DNA of 64,000 nucleotides, taken from positions 86,895 through 150,894 of the forward strand of contig NZ_AECZ01000010.1 of NCBI RefSeq assembly GCF_000179555.1, given 5' to 3'. The position numbers were made by a program, and so were the translations under genes. Numbering within the stretch: the first letter of the stretch is position 1; each line of letters opens with the position of its first letter. Origin of the DNA: Solidesulfovibrio fructosivorans JJ]. GTDB taxonomy: Bacteria > Desulfobacterota > Desulfovibrionia > Desulfovibrionales > Desulfovibrionaceae. The notes under the pieces were generated by a model that ran no database searches, had not been told where the DNA came from, and saw nothing but the letters and a program-made list of their open reading frames with translations. This document shows positions 28,905 to 37,481 of the stretch, piece after piece.

Positions 28905-31900
28905 ATGAAGCGCACCTGCGACGCCCTGGTGATCGGGGCCGGCATCGGCGGCATCCGGGCCGCGTTGGACCTGGCCGAGGCCGGGCACACCGTGACCGTC
29001 ATCGACAAGCGGCCCCATATTGGCGGCATCCTCACGCGCCTGGACCACCAGTTCCCGTCCGACCACTGCGGCATGTGCAAGATGTTGCCGTTGACCGAAC
29101 GCGAAGCCTCGAGCGAGTTCTGCCTGCGCAAGGGGCTTTTCCACCGCAATATCGACATCATGCTCTCCTCGGAGCTGACCTCCCTGGACGGCGAGCCGGG
29201 CGCGTTTTCGGCCGTCATCAACCGCCGGTCGCCCTTTGTCGACGCCACCAAGTGCGTGGGCTGCGGGGCCTGTGCCAAGGTGTGCCCGGTGTCCGTGCCA
29301 AACGAATTCAACGCCGGGCTCACCAGCCGTGGGGCGGTGTATCTGCCCGTGCCCCATGCCATTCCCAACCACTACGTGGTGGACCTCGATGCCTGCCAGC
29401 GCTGTTGGCAATGTTACGAAGCCTGTCCCACCGGAGCCATCGACTTCAAGCTCGACGAGCGCGAACGCCACGGCATCCTGGTGGTCGACCCCGATCCCGA
29501 GGCGGCCGGGCGCTTCGGCTCCTGGCTCGGCGCGCTCAAGTTCCCGGTCGTCTCCGCCGCCACCGGCGACAAGGCGCTCGACATCCTGGCCTCGGACGCG
29601 CCCGCCCGCATGATGCTCCTCTCGCCGGGCCTCACCGACATGGAGGCCTCGCGTGTCCTGACCCGGGCCCTGGAACTGCGCCCGGACCTGGCCGTGTTCG
29701 TTCCCGGCGACCCCGAAATGGCCGACGCCGCCCGGGAGATCATCGGCCTCGGAGCCCGGGCCGTCATGCCCCATCCCCTTTCCCGCAAGGTCTTCGTGCC
29801 CTGGATCGACAAGCAGTTCATGCGCCTGGCCTCGGATGACGCCGTGACCCTGGACGTGGCCGCCGTGATCCTGGCCGGGGGCTTCGACTGCTATGATCCC
29901 GGAACGGACGCGGCCGTGCTCGGCTACGGCGTGCTGCCCGGGGTGGTCACCTCGGTGGAATTCGAACGCCTGCTCTCCGGTACCGGCCCGACCGGCGGGA
30001 AGCTCACGCGCCCCGGCGACGGCAGGCCCGTGCGCGACATCGCCTGGCTCCAGTGCGTGGGCTCGCGCGATCTGCGCAAAAACGCCGATTTCTGCTCGTC
30101 TTTTTGCTGCATGGCGAGCATCAAGGAAGCCGTTCTGGCCAAGCGGGCCACGGGCGGCGAGACCAAGGCCACCATCTTCGCCATGGACGTGCGGACCTTT
30201 GGCCGGGATTTCGAGCACTACCGCCAGGAAGCCCAAAGCGTCCACGGCGTGCGCTTCGTCCACGGCCGGCTCCACACCACCCTGCCCGATCCCTCGGGCG
30301 ACGGCCGGCTGCGCCTGTCCTACACCGACGAGGCCGGGGCGCTTCACGAGGAATCCTTCGACATGCTGGTCCTGGCCGTGGGAGCGCGCCCGCCGGCCGG
30401 CATGGAAGGACTCGCCAAGGCGGCCGGGGTGGACACCAACGCCTTCGGTTTTTGCGCCACCCCGCCCTTCGACGCCAACCGGACCAGCCGACTGGGCGTC
30501 TTCGCCGCCGGGGCCATGGGCGGTCCCCGGGACATCGCCGAGTCGGTCATCCAGGCCAGCGCGGCCGCCCTTGGCGCGTCCCGGATCATCCAGCGCTTCG
30601 CCTCCATCCGGGAGCGCCCCCCCGAGGCCAAGCCGGTCTATCGGGATGTGTCCCGAGAAGCGCCCAGGGTCCTGGTCACGCTGTGCGACTCCTGCCCGAC
30701 CCTGACCCAGGCCGTGGATGTGGAGCAGGTGCGCCGGGGCCTCGCCGACCTGCCCGGAGTGTGCCAGGTGGAATGCGTGTCCCGGGCCTGCACCGGCGAG
30801 GGCTGGAAGGCCATCACGAAACTGGCCGCGGATCTCAAGCCCAACCGCATCTTGATCGGCGCATGCATGCCCTACGCCTACGTGCCGAAGCTGCGGGAAC
30901 TGGGAACGGCCCTTGGCCTGCGGCCGACGCTCATGGACGTCGTGGACATCCACACCCCGGCCTTTACGGCCGCCATGGAAGGAAACTCCGGGGCCGGGCC
31001 CGCTGTGGAGCAGGAGATCACGGCCCGGCTCGGCATGGCCGAGGCCAAGTTGCTCGGGGCCGACCCCACTCCGCTGCCGCGGCCGCTGGCCGTGACCCCG
31101 GCCGCCCTGGTGGTGGGCGGGGGGCTGGCCGGCATGACCGCCGCGCTCGGCATTGCCGATCACGATTACAAGGTCACGCTGGTGGAAGAGGCGGCGGAAC
31201 TCGGGGGGCTGGCCAGACACGTGCGCCTGACCCTTGGCGGCGGCGATCCGGTCCGCTTCCTGGAGGGGCTTGTCGACCGGGTGCGCCGCCATCCCAACAT
31301 CCGGGTCATGACCGAGGCCAGGGTGTCCCTGTCCACGGGCAAGGCCGGCCGGTTCCTGAGCATCGTCTCCACCGACGAGGGTGGCCTACCGGTGGAGCAC
31401 GGCGTCACCATCCTGGCCACGGGCGGCCGCCGGGCCAAGATCTACGACTTCGGCTTTCTGACCCGCAAGACCGTGACCACCCACCAGGATCTGGAACGCA
31501 TGCTCACCAGCGGCGAGCTGGACACGGCGACCCTCGGCAGCGTGGCCATGATCCAGTGCTTCCGCTCCCGGGACGAAAACCGGCGCTACTGTTCGCGCGT
31601 ATGCTGCGCCGGAGCGCTCAAAAACATCCTCTATCTAAAAAATAAGCACCCCGACCTGCCCATCTATGTCTTTTACCGCGACATCATGAGCTACGGCTTC
31701 GCCGAGCAGTACTACACCAAGGCCCGCCGGGCCGGAGCGGTGTTCATCCGCTACGATCCAGCCCACAAACCGCAAGTCCGCTTCGACGAGGCGGGCAAGC
31801 CCGTCATCACCGGCTACGACCCGGTGCTGCGTCGCGCGGTCGAGGTCCACGCCGACCTGCTTTCCCTCTCCGACGGCATCGAACCCGGGGATACGGCGGA

Positions 31901-32393
31901 ACTGAGCGAGGTCTTCGGCGTGCCCGTGGGTCCGGACGGCTTCTTCCAGGAGGCCGAATCCAAGTGGCGACCCGTGGACTTCCTGCGCTCGGGCATCTTC
32001 GTGTGCGGCGTGGCCAGGGCCCCGGGCACCATGGACGAGACGGTCTGCTCGGCCAAGGCGGCGGCCAGACACGCCCTGCGGGTCCTTGGCGAAAAGAACC
32101 TGGCCCCGGGCCATGTGCTGGCCTCGGTGCGCCACAGCCTGTGCACGCGCTGCGGCAAGTGCCTGGACGTGTGCCCTTACGGCGCCAGGACCCTCGATAC
32201 CGAACACGACCGCATCGTGGTGGACGACATCCTGTGCCAAGGCTGTGGCTCGTGCGCCTCGGCCTGTCCCAACAGCGCCAGTTTCATCCGGGGCTTTTCC
32301 GACCGCCAGGTCCTTTCCGTCATCGACGCGGCCCTGGCCGTTTCGGGCCGGCCCGCGCCCGCCCCGGCAACGGATGTGAAGGAGACCATATGA
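28905..32393 (+). CDS. HdrA-HdrA fusion protein with embedded degenerate receiver domain
   Basis: 1162 residues. First flavoprotein half: FAD motif GAGIGG (11-16), DHCGMCK (53-59), cluster motifs CVGCGACAKVCP (117-128) and CQRCWQCYEACP (164-175). Residues about 189-308 then read as a CheY-like fold (ILVVDPDPEA, MMLLSPGLTDMEA, VFVPGDPEMADAA, VMPHPLS) that lacks the phospho-Asp (S240), one acidic-pocket residue (P196) and the Lys (H290). The flavoprotein resumes (VILAGGFDCYDPG). An HdrA N-terminal-like domain starts near 588 and a second FAD site is GGGLAG (738-743). C-terminal clusters are CTRCGKCLDVCP and CQGCGSCASACP. AAAAGGAG precedes the ATG. It is likely the core of the Hdr complex encoded here. 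Confidence 0.9.
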   Translation: MKRTCDALVIGAGIGGIRAALDLAEAGHTVTVIDKRPHIGGILTRLDHQFPSDHCGMCKMLPLTEREASSEFCLRKGLFHRNIDIMLSSELTSLDGEPGAFSAVINRRSPFVDATKCVGCGACAKVCPVSVPNEFNAGLTSRGAVYLPVPHAIPNHYVVDLDACQRCWQCYEACPTGAIDFKLDERERHGILVVDPDPEAAGRFGSWLGALKFPVVSAATGDKALDILASDAPARMMLLSPGLTDMEASRVLTRALELRPDLAVFVPGDPEMADAAREIIGLGARAVMPHPLSRKVFVPWIDKQFMRLASDDAVTLDVAAVILAGGFDCYDPGTDAAVLGYGVLPGVVTSVEFERLLSGTGPTGGKLTRPGDGRPVRDIAWLQCVGSRDLRKNADFCSSFCCMASIKEAVLAKRATGGETKATIFAMDVRTFGRDFEHYRQEAQSVHGVRFVHGRLHTTLPDPSGDGRLRLSYTDEAGALHEESFDMLVLAVGARPPAGMEGLAKAAGVDTNAFGFCATPPFDANRTSRLGVFAAGAMGGPRDIAESVIQASAAALGASRIIQRFASIRERPPEAKPVYRDVSREAPRVLVTLCDSCPTLTQAVDVEQVRRGLADLPGVCQVECVSRACTGEGWKAITKLAADLKPNRILIGACMPYAYVPKLRELGTALGLRPTLMDVVDIHTPAFTAAMEGNSGAGPAVEQEITARLGMAEAKLLGADPTPLPRPLAVTPAALVVGGGLAGMTAALGIADHDYKVTLVEEAAELGGLARHVRLTLGGGDPVRFLEGLVDRVRRHPNIRVMTEARVSLSTGKAGRFLSIVSTDEGGLPVEHGVTILATGGRRAKIYDFGFLTRKTVTTHQDLERMLTSGELDTATLGSVAMIQCFRSRDENRRYCSRVCCAGALKNILYLKNKHPDLPIYVFYRDIMSYGFAEQYYTKARRAGAVFIRYDPAHKPQVRFDEAGKPVITGYDPVLRRAVEVHADLLSLSDGIEPGDTAELSEVFGVPVGPDGFFQEAESKWRPVDFLRSGIFVCGVARAPGTMDETVCSAKAAARHALRVLGEKNLAPGHVLASVRHSLCTRCGKCLDVCPYGARTLDTEHDRIVVDDILCQGCGSCASACPNSASFIRGFSDRQVLSVIDAALAVSGRPAPAPATDVKETI

Positions 32394-32938
32394 ACGCCAT
32401 CCCAACCGAAGCCGGCCCCGAACTGGAAGCCGTCCGGGATATGGTGCGCTCCTGCCTGCAGTGCGGCACCTGCACCGCCTCCTGTCCCAACGCCGCAGCC
32501 ATGGACGTCTCGCCAAGGCGGTTGTGGCGGCTTCTTACCACCGGCCACGCCGACGAGGCCCTGGCCAGCCGCAGCTTCTGGCTGTGCTCCTCCTGTTACG
32601 CCTGCACGCTGCGCTGTCCGCGCGGACTGCCGCTGACCGACGCCATGGCGGCGCTTAGGCGCCTGGCCAGCCGGCACGACCCGGCCGCGGCCAAGGAGGG
32701 GGCGGCCTTTTACGGGACGTTCATGGACAATGTCCGGCGCAACGGACGGGTCCAGGAAACGGATCTTATGGGCCGGTATTTTCTGGCCATGAAAAATCCG
32801 CTTTTGCCCCTGACCTTCGCGCCGCTCGGTCTGCGGCTTTTCGCCAAGGGCAAGCTCCACCGGCCCGTAACCGAACAGCGGGGCAGGCTCGGCTCCATGT
32901 TCGCCACGGCCGCCAAGGACGAGGGGGACCGGTCATGA
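32390..32938 (+). CDS. hdrC: heterodisulfide reductase subunit C-like iron-sulfur protein
   Basis: 182 residues. Two 4Fe-4S motifs, CLQCGTCTASCP and CSSCYACTLRCPRG, are spaced as in HdrC, which wires HdrA to HdrB. GGAGACC precedes the ATG. The start overlaps the previous stop (ATGA) and its own stop overlaps the next start in the same way, so the three genes are translationally coupled. Confidence 0.93.
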   Translation: MNAIPTEAGPELEAVRDMVRSCLQCGTCTASCPNAAAMDVSPRRLWRLLTTGHADEALASRSFWLCSSCYACTLRCPRGLPLTDAMAALRRLASRHDPAAAKEGAAFYGTFMDNVRRNGRVQETDLMGRYFLAMKNPLLPLTFAPLGLRLFAKGKLHRPVTEQRGRLGSMFATAAKDEGDRS

Positions 32939-33819
32939 AGTACGCCTACTACCCAGGCTGCTCACTCATGGAGAGCGCCGTCGAGTTCGACCAGGCGACA
33001 AGGGCCATGCTCGAGCGCCTGGACGTGACCATCGAGGAGATCCCGGACTGGACCTGCTGCGGCGCCAGCGCCGTGGACTCGGTCAGCCAGTCCCTGGGAC
33101 ACGCCCTGCCGGCCAGGAACCTGGCCCTGGCCGAGAAGCATCTGCCGGGCCTGGACATCCTCATGCCCTGCGCCGCCTGCTACCTCAACCACCTCAAGCT
33201 CACGCGCCAGGCGACCGGAGCCGTGACCCGCGAGGTCAACCACCTCCTGGCCGACGAGGGACTCACCTACACCGGCAAGGGCGGCCGGGTGCGCCACCTC
33301 CTCGACGTGCTGACGCGCGACGTCGGCCCGGACGTGATCAAGGCCAAGGTGACCCGGGAACTGGCCGGACTGGTGGTCGCGCCCTACTACGGCTGCCAGG
33401 TGCTGCGCCCCTATTCCGTGTTCGACGACCCCGAACATCCCCGGTCCATGGAGCCGATCATCGAGGCCCTCGGGGCCACGGTCCATCCCTGGCGCCGGGG
33501 GAACGTCTGCTGCGGGGCGTCGCTGATGGCCACGCACAAGGGCGCGGCCCTGGCCTCCGTGACGGCTATCCTCAAGGCGGCGGCCGGAGCCGACGTCATC
33601 GTCACGGTGTGTTCCATGTGCCAGATGAACCTGGACGCCTACCAGGCGCAGGCACTGGGCCACGGCGCGTCCGCCGTGACCGTCCTCTATCTGCCCCAGC
33701 TGGTCGGACTGGCCCTGGGGCTCTCCCCACGGGAGGTGCTCATGGAGAAAAACCTGGCCATTAACCCTGTGTTTACGTCCAAGCTGGAACAAACCGGGGC
33801 TGCCCGGGCCGTCTCCTGA
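32935..33819 (+). CDS. hdrB: heterodisulfide reductase subunit B-like protein
   Basis: 294 residues with two CCG domains. The first has YYPGCSLME, DWTCCGAS and PCAACYLNH; the second has YYGCQVLRP, NVCCGASLMATH and CSMCQMNLD. In HdrB these Cys bind the two non-cubane 4Fe-4S clusters where disulfide is reduced. All expected Cys are present, so it should be active on a disulfide or persulfide. It overlaps hdrC by four bases. Confidence 0.94.
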   Translation: MKYAYYPGCSLMESAVEFDQATRAMLERLDVTIEEIPDWTCCGASAVDSVSQSLGHALPARNLALAEKHLPGLDILMPCAACYLNHLKLTRQATGAVTREVNHLLADEGLTYTGKGGRVRHLLDVLTRDVGPDVIKAKVTRELAGLVVAPYYGCQVLRPYSVFDDPEHPRSMEPIIEALGATVHPWRRGNVCCGASLMATHKGAALASVTAILKAAAGADVIVTVCSMCQMNLDAYQAQALGHGASAVTVLYLPQLVGLALGLSPREVLMEKNLAINPVFTSKLEQTGAARAVS

Positions 33820-33870
33820 GTCGTCCCAACCGGCCCGCAGCCTTCCAACCGCATCCGCCAAGGAGGCGTT

Positions 33871-34794
33871 ATGTTCAAGGACATCGTGCTGGCCGTCACA
33901 CCATCGGCCATCTGTGAAAACGCTGCGGAAAAGGCCTTCTCCTTTGCCAAGCTTTTCGACGCCAAGCTCTACCTCGCCCATGTGTGCGGCCTGGAGCAGG
34001 GCTGGGGCGAGATCGAATACCTCGAATCATCCGGGGCCACAGCGCGCATCAAGGAGAATATCGAGGCCTACTACAAGGACCGCATCGCCGGCGTGCCGCA
34101 TTGCGAGATCATCGTGCGGGCGGGCATCCCGCACAACGAGGTCCTGCGCCTGGCCAGGCAGAAGAACGCCGACCTGATCATCATGGGTCCCCACACCAAG
34201 GAATACACCGAAAAGCGCTCCCGCATGTGGGGCATGGCCGGCAGCACCCTGGAACGCGTCAGCCAGCGCGCTTCCTGCCCGGTCATGATCGTCACCAACC
34301 AGGCTCCGGCCGCCCAGCGGTTCGGCCACCTGATCGCGGCCACGGACTTCTCCGACCAGGCGGAATGCGCCGTGTCCTACGCCGGACAGATGGCCCGGCA
34401 TTACCGGGCCTCGCTGACGGTCTTCCACGTCCTGGACAAGGGGGACCTCGACACTGCGGCGCTGCAGGCGGCCCAGGCGGACACGGTGGCCAGGCTGCGG
34501 GAGATTTACGAACCCCGCCTGGCCGGCATCGCCAACCACGACTTCCAGTGCCTCGTCGGGGACCCGGCCATGGAGATCCTGGGGATGTCCCAGCGGACCG
34601 AGACCGATCTCATCATCATGGCCCACCATTCCAAGGAGAAGGATCCGGAACAGGCTTTTTTGGGCTCCACCGTGACCAAGGTAGCGCTTAATGCCGCCTG
34701 TCCGACCATGAGCGTAAACAAGCACTTCGATCTGCGCTGCGGCCTGATGTACGACCAGACCGGCCAGGCCGTGTCGGCCGAGGCCACGGCCTGA
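33871..34794 (+). CDS. tandem universal stress protein (UspA)
   Basis: 307 residues with two Usp domains. The first (MFKDIVLAVTPS to CPVMIVTNQ) has an ATP-loop-like region ADLIIMGPHT; the second (FGHLIAATDFSDQAE to CPTMSVNKHF) has TDLIIMAHHS. The canonical G-x2-G-x9-G-S/T loop is only partly kept (GMAGSTLERV; GSTVTKVAL). Usp proteins bind ATP or AMP and help in energy stress. Its place inside the Hdr operon, 51 bases after hdrB, suggests co-regulation rather than a direct electron-transfer role. CAAGGAGG precedes the ATG. Confidence 0.9.
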   Translation: MFKDIVLAVTPSAICENAAEKAFSFAKLFDAKLYLAHVCGLEQGWGEIEYLESSGATARIKENIEAYYKDRIAGVPHCEIIVRAGIPHNEVLRLARQKNADLIIMGPHTKEYTEKRSRMWGMAGSTLERVSQRASCPVMIVTNQAPAAQRFGHLIAATDFSDQAECAVSYAGQMARHYRASLTVFHVLDKGDLDTAALQAAQADTVARLREIYEPRLAGIANHDFQCLVGDPAMEILGMSQRTETDLIIMAHHSKEKDPEQAFLGSTVTKVALNAACPTMSVNKHFDLRCGLMYDQTGQAVSAEATA

Positions 34795-34882
34795 TCGTGT
34801 CGGCCGCCTTTCGCGGAAGGGGACCGGGCGGGCGCTCTCTGAAAAGCCCCGCCCGGCCCCGCCGCCAACACGGGAGCTGAGC

Positions 34883-36250
34883 ATGGACACGCAACCCATC
34901 ACCGCCACGTCGCCCCCGCCCCTCGTTCTCGACGCGAACACCCAGGGACGGCTTAAAGGCCAGCCTTTGCGGCTCTTGCCGGAAAATCTCAACTTGCAGG
35001 CCTGCATGACCTGCGGAGCCTGCGTCAACGGCTGTCCGGCCACGGGCACGCCCGGTCTTGGCGACCTCGACGTGCGCAAGATCTTGCGCATGCTGGTCCT
35101 GGGCCTGGTCGACGAGGCGGCGGCTACGAATTTCCCGTGGTTGTGCACGGGCTGCGGCCGCTGTTCACTGGTATGTCCCATGGGCCTGGACATCGTGCCG
35201 GTCATGGCGGAACTTAAGCATATGCGCCCCCGGGAACAGGTGCCGGGCATCCTGCACAAGGGCGTGGAACGGGTGTTGCGCTCGGGCAACAACATGGAAA
35301 TTTCCCAGTCCGAGTACCTCGCCACCCTTCTCGACGTGGGAAACGACCTGGCCGAGGAGGAATGCCCGGGATTTTACGTGCCCGTGGACAAAAAGGACGC
35401 GGACATCCTGTTTTTTCCCAATTCCAAGGAAGTCTACGGCGACTTCGAAGACATGAAATGGTGGTGGAAGGTGTTTTATGCCGCCAGGACCAACTGGACC
35501 GTGCCGTCGCGCAACTGGGAGGCCGTGGATTGGGGGCTTTTCTCCGGAAACTTCGAAGCAACAGCCATCTTGGCCAAACGCAAGATGGAGCTCCTGCGGG
35601 AACTCCATGTGGGCCGCATGATCATGCCGGACTGCGGCGGCGGCTCCTATGGCTGCCGGTCGGGCATGAAGATGTGCGCCATGGAGGATCCTACCGAACA
35701 GGTGGACTTCATCTACCTCTACGACTATCTTATGGAAGTGATCACCCAAGGCCGCATCAAGCTCGACAAAAGCGTCAACGTCGGCCGGCGCTTCACTTGG
35801 CACGACTCGTGTAAGCACGGCCGCGAACTGGAAAAACATTTCGGCAAGGCCTACTACGAGGAACCGCGTTATATCATTGCGCAGTGTGTGGACGATTTCG
35901 TGGACATGATCCCCAACCGCGTCAACAACTACTGCTGCGGGGCTGGCGGCGGCAACTGGCCCATGCCCTTCGAGGCCCAGTCGGCCTACCACGGCCGGCT
36001 CAAGTACGACCAGATCCGCCGCACCGGGGCGGACGTGGTGGTGGTGGGCTGCTCCAACTGCCGCGACCAGATGATGAAGCGGCTGCCGCGTTTCTACAAG
36101 GACTACAAGTATGAGGTGAAATACATCTGGCAGCTTGTGGCCGAGAGTCTTGTCCTTGAGCCGTATTCCGGAGAGGAACTGGTCCGGGCCGAGGCCGAGG
36201 CCGAAGCCCAATGGGAACGGTTGGGCGTCACCCCCGAAGACGTGCTGTAA
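34883..36250 (+). CDS. HmcF/DsrK/HdrD-like iron-sulfur protein
   Basis: 455 residues. Two 4Fe-4S motifs near the N-terminus (CMTCGACVNGCPATG, CTGCGRCSLVCPMG) are followed by CCG-type domains with DCGGGSYGC, HDSCKHGRELEKHFG, YCCGAGGGNW and GCSNCRDQM. This combination of an HdrC-like and an HdrB/D-like part is typical of HmcF and DsrK, cytoplasmic subunits of membrane redox complexes. No cytochrome b partner is encoded next to it, so it may act as a soluble partner of the Hdr complex. Last gene of the operon. Confidence 0.88.
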   Translation: MDTQPITATSPPPLVLDANTQGRLKGQPLRLLPENLNLQACMTCGACVNGCPATGTPGLGDLDVRKILRMLVLGLVDEAAATNFPWLCTGCGRCSLVCPMGLDIVPVMAELKHMRPREQVPGILHKGVERVLRSGNNMEISQSEYLATLLDVGNDLAEEECPGFYVPVDKKDADILFFPNSKEVYGDFEDMKWWWKVFYAARTNWTVPSRNWEAVDWGLFSGNFEATAILAKRKMELLRELHVGRMIMPDCGGGSYGCRSGMKMCAMEDPTEQVDFIYLYDYLMEVITQGRIKLDKSVNVGRRFTWHDSCKHGRELEKHFGKAYYEEPRYIIAQCVDDFVDMIPNRVNNYCCGAGGGNWPMPFEAQSAYHGRLKYDQIRRTGADVVVVGCSNCRDQMMKRLPRFYKDYKYEVKYIWQLVAESLVLEPYSGEELVRAEAEAEAQWERLGVTPEDVL

Positions 36251-36500
36251 CCGGGTCTTCGCCACCAAGACGCGGGCGCTGAGAACCATCCCGCTCTCGC
36301 CGGCATTGAAGTTGCCGAGCCTCAGCCCCGAGCGACAGGACGCACCGCCTCCACCCCAGCGTGGCGAGACCTCGAAAATCCCGCGGTTTCGTCCCATAGG
36401 GCAGAAGGCTGTCCTCGACGCCTCTGCCGCAGACAAGAAGGGACAGGCGGGATAATCGCCCTTGCCGTCGCCTCCTGAGTCGCCGTACGAGCTTCCCCCG

Positions 36501-36822
36501 TCAACACCCGTGTGCGGCTTCCTGGGCGCGTACGACGCTTAAGCGCAGGCCCAACGCCCGCAGAATCGCCGTGCGCGTCTTGACGGAGGGGTTGCCCTTC
36601 GGGCCGAGGGCCCGGTACAAATTTTCCCGACGCAGCCCCGCCTTGTCGGCTATTTCCTGGATGCCGTACGCCTGGGCGATTCGAAGCAGCCCCAGGCGCA
36701 TGGCGGCGTCGTCCTCATCCTCAAGCGTCGCCTTCAGGTATTCGAGCCAACTCGGAGTCTTCTCGCAACTCCCGGACCACGGCGCCATGATGGCTCACGC
36801 TGGCTTGCTCGATATTTTTCAT
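36501..36822 (-). pseudogene. HigA-type antitoxin with a single-base frameshift
   Basis: The native start is the ATG at 36822, overlapping the toxin stop (ATGA). This frame gives MKNIEQASVSHHGAVVREL and on to REDSELA, then loses similarity at about 36745. The next frame continues at EYLKATLEDEDDAAMRLGLL and runs through the helix-turn-helix (IQEIADKAGLRRENLYRAL) to the end. One extra base near 36744 explains the break; removing it joins both parts in the order seen in HigA-2-type antitoxins. A shorter product from 36788 is still possible. Confidence 0.7.
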
Positions 36823-37089
36823 TTCGACCGCTCCTTGAGGTCCTGCAAATACTCCACGGCTCTTTCGATATCGGATTGTTGCGAACTCTTGTCGCCCGCA
36901 CAAAGGAGAAGGACCCACTCCGGGCCCATAATGCTGTAATACACCCGACATCCAGGACCGAAATCGATCTTCAGTTCAAAAACCCCGTCACGGCACGGCT
37001 TGCATGCGCCGTAATTGCCGCCCCCCCCTGAAATTCCATGCTTTTTCGTCGGCCCGGCCAAAGATGTTATCCAGCCCGGTTATCCACAT
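36819..37089 (-). pseudogene. HigB/RelE-like toxin, truncated and frameshifted at a G8 tract
   Basis: The C-terminal part GNYGACKPCRDGVFELKIDFG, then VYYSIMGPEWVLLLCAGDKS, is typical of the RelE/HigB addiction-module killer family. Upstream the similarity moves to another frame (WITGLDNIFGRADEKAWNF). The two join if one G is removed from the run of eight at 37021-37028. The first ten or so family residues are absent: a stop codon and a terminator lie there instead. So the toxin has lost its N-terminus and its frame. Confidence 0.7.
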
Positions 37090-37094
37090 GATAA

Positions 37095-37126
37095 AAGGGG
37101 TCAGGCCGAAAACGACCTAACCCCTT
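37095..37126 (-). terminator. terminator following the tRNA fragment
   Basis: AAGGGGTtAGGtCG, a TTTT loop and the complementary arm (with G-U pairs) end in TTTTAT on the minus strand. It lies ten bases after the CCA of the tRNA remnant, as expected for a tRNA gene terminator. Confidence 0.6.
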
Positions 37127-37136
37127 GAATTAATTC

Positions 37137-37184
37137 TGGTGCGCCCAGCAGGATTCGAACCTGCGGCCGTCTGCGGAGAAGGCC
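37137..37184 (-). other. 3' fragment of a tRNA gene (attachment-site scar)
   Basis: On the minus strand a perfect T-arm (GCAGG, TTCGAAT, CCTGC at 37064+84 to 37048+100, i.e. 37148-37164) is followed by TGGGCGC and ACCA. The matching 5' half of the acceptor stem (GCGCCC) is absent about 70 bases upstream, so this is not a whole tRNA. Sequence before the T-arm (CTTCTCCGCAGACGGC) loosely recalls the anticodon side of a tRNA-Arg(UCU). Such 3' halves are left when an element integrates into, or excises from, a tRNA gene. Confidence 0.65.
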
Positions 37185-37342
37185 GACCTTGAAATCGCAA
37201 CAACCCAGAATAACTTGTTTTTATTTAAAAAAAGATAACATGCACCGGCTAAAATGACCCAAAATAGCCCATAGATGGTTATCCAAAGGTTATCCACCGG
37301 GAAGGTTCTCCAGTCCCGGAGAATCGAAGTGTCTCCCGAGGC

Positions 37343-37477
37343 ATGGCCCCGGCAAAGAAGTCTGTCACCGCATCGGGGTCGTTTGAGCAGCCGGTCACCA
37401 GGATCGAGGAAATGCGCGAAGCCCTGGCCGTCTATACTGAACGGCTCCGCAAAGCCCGTAGCCACCTTAAATTTTAA
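37343..37477 (+). CDS. possible 44-residue hypothetical protein
   Basis: A short frame MAPAKKSVTASGSFEQPVTR, then a charged helix-forming tail rich in Glu, Arg and Ala, ends at TAA 37475-37477. The composition is protein-like and differs from the shadow frames around it, but there is no well-spaced ribosome site. I do not recognise the family. It sits in the scar region, so it could be a remnant. Confidence 0.3.
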   Translation: MAPAKKSVTASGSFEQPVTRIEEMREALAVYTERLRKARSHLKF

Positions 37478-37481
37478 GTTA

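Noticed and set aside
36340..36360. Short match to the tmRNA 3' end (ACCGCCTCCACCCC), possible attR
   Set aside because: Only about ten bases agree and the T-arm sequence is missing; chance in GC-rich DNA.
37078..37298. Three GGTTATCCA strings, one a DnaA-box match (TTATCCACA), as a possible origin
   Set aside because: Only one full match, spacing irregular, no dnaA or plasmid replication gene; they lie in a scar region.
37130..37465. 111-codon minus-strand frame ending GRRFESCWAHQN
   Set aside because: The ending is the translated T-arm of the tRNA fragment, a common false prediction.
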